Source of the DNA: Pseudomonas putida
GTDB taxonomy: Bacteria; Pseudomonadota; Gammaproteobacteria; Pseudomonadales; Pseudomonadaceae
NCBI RefSeq assembly: GCF_028682635.1
Contig: NZ_JANHLK010000017.1
Coordinates: 1-64,000 of the forward strand
Direction: 5' to 3'
Length of the DNA stretch: 64,000 nucleotides
Part shown: positions 61,243 to 64,000 of the stretch, one piece after another
How the letters are laid out: every line of letters begins with the position of its first letter
How positions within the stretch are numbered: the stretch's first letter is position 1
The notes under the pieces: model-generated
The model's input: the letters and a program-made list of their open reading frames with translations, nothing else
Told to the model about the DNA's origin: nothing
The model's database searches: none
Program-made: the position numbers and the translations under genes

Positions 61243-62343
61243 TCAGCCCAGTATTTCAAACGCCGTACTGGCCAGCCGCTCCCCATTCACCAGCACATGC
61301 ACTGCGTGCTTGCCCGCGTAATGCCGGCGGGTGGTGAGTTCCTTGATGTGCTGGCCACGGGCGATGGCGTGTGTGGCGTTGCCCGGCAGCGTCAGGGCCT
61401 TGAGCTTGAAGACTTTGGCCGAGGTGCTGCCGTTGGCCTTGACGTAATCGATGGCGTAGTCGATCACCAGACGCTGGCTGGTGTGGACCGTGGACTTGAC
61501 CGCAAAGGACAGGGTGATCTTTTCTCCGAGGCCAATTACCGGCGGATTGACCTGCACGTCGATGATCTGCACTTCAGGCTTGCCGCCGGCACCTATGATT
61601 GCCAGCGCACGCAGGTTGCCCTGTTTGATCAGGCTGCGCAGGGCATGCCTGGCGATCCACGCGGTGTGCGGGTTGTCCAGCGACCAGCCCTCGATCAGCT
61701 CCAGCACCCACTCGGGATGGTCCTTGGTGATGTCGTTGAGGTGGTTGGCCACCGATTTGCGCACGTAAAGGCTGGGGTCGGCCTTTAGATTATCGAGGAT
61801 GCCGGCGGCCAGGCGCGGGTCGGCCTGGATCTGCTCCAGGCGAAAGGACCACGGCAGGCGTGGCCGGCTACCTTCGCTGGCGAGGCGCCGGACATGTTCG
61901 TTGGCGTCCAGCGACCAGTCATGCATCAGCTGCAGCGAGCGCTGCAGATCGGCGCGCAGGAAATGGCGGATGGCGAATTCCGAGGAGCCGAACGCGGTGA
62001 AGTACTTGAGCGCCTCCATCGACAGTTCGAACCGGTCCGCGCCATAGGTCGCCACGTACTGCGGCAGGCACATGCTGACAAAGCCGCTGTTGAGGCGCGG
62101 GGCGAGGGCGCGCAAGAGCCCCAGCGACGCTTCATAACCGGCTGGCAGTACCGCGTGCAGGCATTCGCTGACGCGGGCCATGCGCTGCATCACTGACAGC
62201 TCGGCCAGGCCGTCGTTGGCCAGTTTGAGGAATTCTTTGGCATCGAAGCCGGGATACACCGCCGTCATCTCGGCGGCGATGTGCCGCAGGCGTTCGGCGT
62301 TGAAGATTTCCTTGAGCGCGGGGGAGGCGGTATCGCCAGCCAT
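61243..62343 (-). CDS. DNA alkylation repair protein, AlkD-like HEAT repeat family
   Basis: The 366-residue protein has the HEAT-like helical repeats of the AlkC/AlkD group (SVMQRMARVSECLHAVLP; GSSEFAIRHFLRADLQRSLQLMHDWSLDANEHVRRLASEGSRPRLPW; DPSLYVRKSVANHLNDI, in pieces) and a C-terminal beta-type extension of about 100 residues (VNPPVIGLGEKITLSFAV). AlkD glycosylases remove alkylated bases. The extra domain is seen in a COG4335 subgroup; its role is unknown. It stands alone. Confidence 0.85.
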   Translation of the reverse strand: MAGDTASPALKEIFNAERLRHIAAEMTAVYPGFDAKEFLKLANDGLAELSVMQRMARVSECLHAVLPAGYEASLGLLRALAPRLNSGFVSMCLPQYVATYGADRFELSMEALKYFTAFGSSEFAIRHFLRADLQRSLQLMHDWSLDANEHVRRLASEGSRPRLPWSFRLEQIQADPRLAAGILDNLKADPSLYVRKSVANHLNDITKDHPEWVLELIEGWSLDNPHTAWIARHALRSLIKQGNLRALAIIGAGGKPEVQIIDVQVNPPVIGLGEKITLSFAVKSTVHTSQRLVIDYAIDYVKANGSTSAKVFKLKALTLPGNATHAIARGQHIKELTTRRHYAGKHAVHVLVNGERLASTAFEILG

Positions 62344-62391
62344 GGTGTGATCCCTGTGATTGTGGTTTATCGCGTAGAGGCCAGGTTCATC

Positions 62392-64000
62392 TCAACCGTT
62401 CTTCGCCTGCTCTTCCAGCTGGTCCGACTCGAACAGCCGTGCCAATTCCGCCCGCGCTTCCTGCGCCGTCTGCTTGACCTTCACCGCGTCGTCGTAGATC
62501 GCATGCTGGGCTTCGAGCACCTGCTCGTCGTGATGCTTGAACCGCTTGATCCGTGCATCGGCCTGCTCGGGGGTCAGCCCCAGGCCGATCAAGGTCTGCC
62601 GACTCATTTCTAGACTGGAGTAGAAGGTTTCGCGCACCGCGTGAGCGCCCAGGTCCACCAGGCGATGCACATGCTGGCGGTTGCGCGCGCGGGCAATGAT
62701 CTTGATGTGCGGATAGAGCTTGTGCACGAGCTCAGCGGTCTTGATGTTGGTGTCCGGGTCGTCGGTGGCGATGATGAAGAATTCGGCATCGCCGACCTTG
62801 GCCGCGTTGAGGATTTCAGGGCGCATCGGGTCGCCGTAGTACACCGGCACGCCGCCGAAGCTGCGCGACAGTTCGATGGTTTCAACCGAGGTGTCGAGCG
62901 CCACGAACTTGATGTTCTGGGCCCGCAGGATACGCGCAACGATCTGCCCCATGCGGCCCATGCCGGCGATCACCACCCGGGGTTCATCGGCATCGATTTC
63001 GCGAAATTGCTCCGGCACTGCCACCGGTTGTACCTTGGGGCTGGCCAGGCGGGCGCACAGCAGCAGCAACAGTGGGGTCATCGCCATCGACAGGGTGATC
63101 GCCAGCACCAGCAAGTCGTACAGGCGCGGATCGAACAAGCCATGGTCACGGCCGATCTTGAACACCACGAAGGCAAACTCGCCACCGGCGGCCAGCACGA
63201 TGCCCAGGCGAATGGCGCTGATCCGGTTCAAACCGCCAGCCAGCTTGCCCACGATGAACAGCAACGGCAGCTTGACGGCGATCAGCAGCAGGGTCAGTCC
63301 CAGCACCACGATGGGCTCGCTCAGCAGCAGGCTGAGGTTGGCGCCCATGCCGACACTCATGAAGAAAAGCCCCAGCAGCAGGCCCTTGAAGGGTTCGATC
63401 TGCGCTTCCAGTTCGTGGCGATACTCGGAGTCCGCCAGCAGCAGGCCCGCAAGGAAGGCACCGAGGGCCATGGAAATGCCGGCCAGGTCCATCAGCCAGG
63501 CGGTGCCCATCACCACCAGCAACGCAGTCGCGGTGGACACTTCCGGCAAGCCGCTCTTGGCCACCACGCGGAACACCGGACGCAGCAGGTAGCGTCCGCC
63601 GACTACCACGATGGCGATGCTGATCAATACGCGCAGGCCCTGGTTCACATCGTCGGCCGCGCTGACGTTTTCAGCGCTGCCCGCCAGCAGCGGCACCATG
63701 GCAATCAGCGGAATCGCGGCGATGTCCTGGAACAGCAGGATCGCGAACGCCAGACGCCCGTGGGGGCTGGTCAGTTCCTTGCGTTCGGCCAGGCTCTGCA
63801 GGCCGAAGGCGGTGGACGACAGGGCCAGCCCGAGGCCCAGCACGATCGAGGTGTTCAGGGGTTGCCCAAACACATACAGGGCCAACGCGCCCAGCAGCGC
63901 TCCGGTCAGCAGCACCTGCGCCAAGCCGACGCCGAACACCGCCTTGCGCATCACCCACAAGCGGCGTGGCGACAACTCAAGACCGATGATGAACAGCAGC
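62392..64000 (-). CDS. Kef-type monovalent cation:proton antiporter with TrkA-N domain (5' end missing)
   Basis: The visible 536 codons include about 11 membrane helices of a CPA2 antiporter, from FIIGLELSPRRLW at the window edge to the helix before residue 310. A Rossmann TrkA-N domain follows (VVIAGMGRMGQIVARIL, with DPMRPEILNAAKV and RARNRQHVHRLVDLGA), then a basic/acidic coiled C terminus. It is like KefB/KefC potassium efflux systems, which protect against electrophiles. The N-terminal helices lie outside the window. Confidence 0.9.
   Translation of the reverse strand, partial: LLFIIGLELSPRRLWVMRKAVFGVGLAQVLLTGALLGALALYVFGQPLNTSIVLGLGLALSSTAFGLQSLAERKELTSPHGRLAFAILLFQDIAAIPLIAMVPLLAGSAENVSAADDVNQGLRVLISIAIVVVGGRYLLRPVFRVVAKSGLPEVSTATALLVVMGTAWLMDLAGISMALGAFLAGLLLADSEYRHELEAQIEPFKGLLLGLFFMSVGMGANLSLLLSEPIVVLGLTLLLIAVKLPLLFIVGKLAGGLNRISAIRLGIVLAAGGEFAFVVFKIGRDHGLFDPRLYDLLVLAITLSMAMTPLLLLLCARLASPKVQPVAVPEQFREIDADEPRVVIAGMGRMGQIVARILRAQNIKFVALDTSVETIELSRSFGGVPVYYGDPMRPEILNAAKVGDAEFFIIATDDPDTNIKTAELVHKLYPHIKIIARARNRQHVHRLVDLGAHAVRETFYSSLEMSRQTLIGLGLTPEQADARIKRFKHHDEQVLEAQHAIYDDAVKVKQTAQEARAELARLFESDQLEEQAKNG

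Overview
The window looks like chromosomal DNA of a Pseudomonas of the fluorescens/putida type. The signs are high GC, codon use typical of the genus, OprD-family porins, many LysR/TetR/AraC/sigma-54 regulators beside catabolic and transport genes, and several copies of the pseudomonad REP/REPIN palindrome (core GGCAAGCCAGCTCCTACA). I saw no rRNA, tRNA, CRISPR array, prophage or intact insertion sequence. Functions are inferred from reading the translations; no database search was run.

1-6.1 kb: a PQQ/quinoprotein block, mostly on the minus strand. A sigma-54-type promoter (about 4.0 kb) should drive an outer-membrane Phenol_MetA-type channel, a periplasmic PQQ- and heme-containing alcohol dehydrogenase, pqqA, an abnormal pqqC-pqqD hybrid and the start of pqqE. 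An AcoR-like sigma-54 activator is divergent. pqqB is absent from its usual place, where a REPIN sits, and pqqC/pqqD look fused by an internal deletion.

6-12.6 kb: accessory and housekeeping genes: an MFS exporter divergent from an HxlR regulator, the potassium transporter kup, a broken GNAT acetyltransferase, a LysE exporter, a GFA protein, a small hypothetical and a TRIC/YicG-like channel.

12.6-18.4 kb: a cobalamin riboswitch precedes a binding protein, FecCD permease, ATPase and an OprD porin, arranged as one operon. A DUF1624 membrane acyltransferase-like gene lies upstream.

18.5-27.3 kb: a compact aromatic catabolic cluster: MhpA-like flavin hydroxylase, two TetR regulators, type I extradiol dioxygenase, FAH-family hydrolase, acyl-CoA synthetase-like ligase and FadL-type channel. 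Two matching TGAACA-type palindromes mark the regulator region.

27.3-31.7 kb: a visibly more AT-rich stretch with two related small outer-membrane proteins (one degenerate), a 37-residue membrane peptide, an AraC regulator coupled to the degenerate paralogue, a small secreted protein and a ToxR/ToxS-like gene pair.

31.7-42.1 kb: two neighbouring catabolic units around a LysR gene. One has an APC permease, SDR, epimerase and a PuuE/imidase-type deacetylase. The other has a PrpF isomerase, DctA-like and CitMHS carboxylate transporters and an OprD porin.

42.2-53.7 kb: a SYLF protein, a Tat-exported alpha/beta hydrolase, a periplasmic M20 dipeptidase, then a five-gene Dpp/Opp-type ABC operon with a DMSP-lyase-family cupin enzyme embedded and translationally coupled in it, facing a GcvA-like regulator. 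I regard this as the most interesting system in the window.

53.7-64 kb: topB, a DUF427 protein, an MHS-family transporter next to a GMC oxidoreductase and divergent LysR, an AlkD-like DNA alkylation repair protein and the 3' part of a Kef-type antiporter, with REP/REPIN copies in most gaps.
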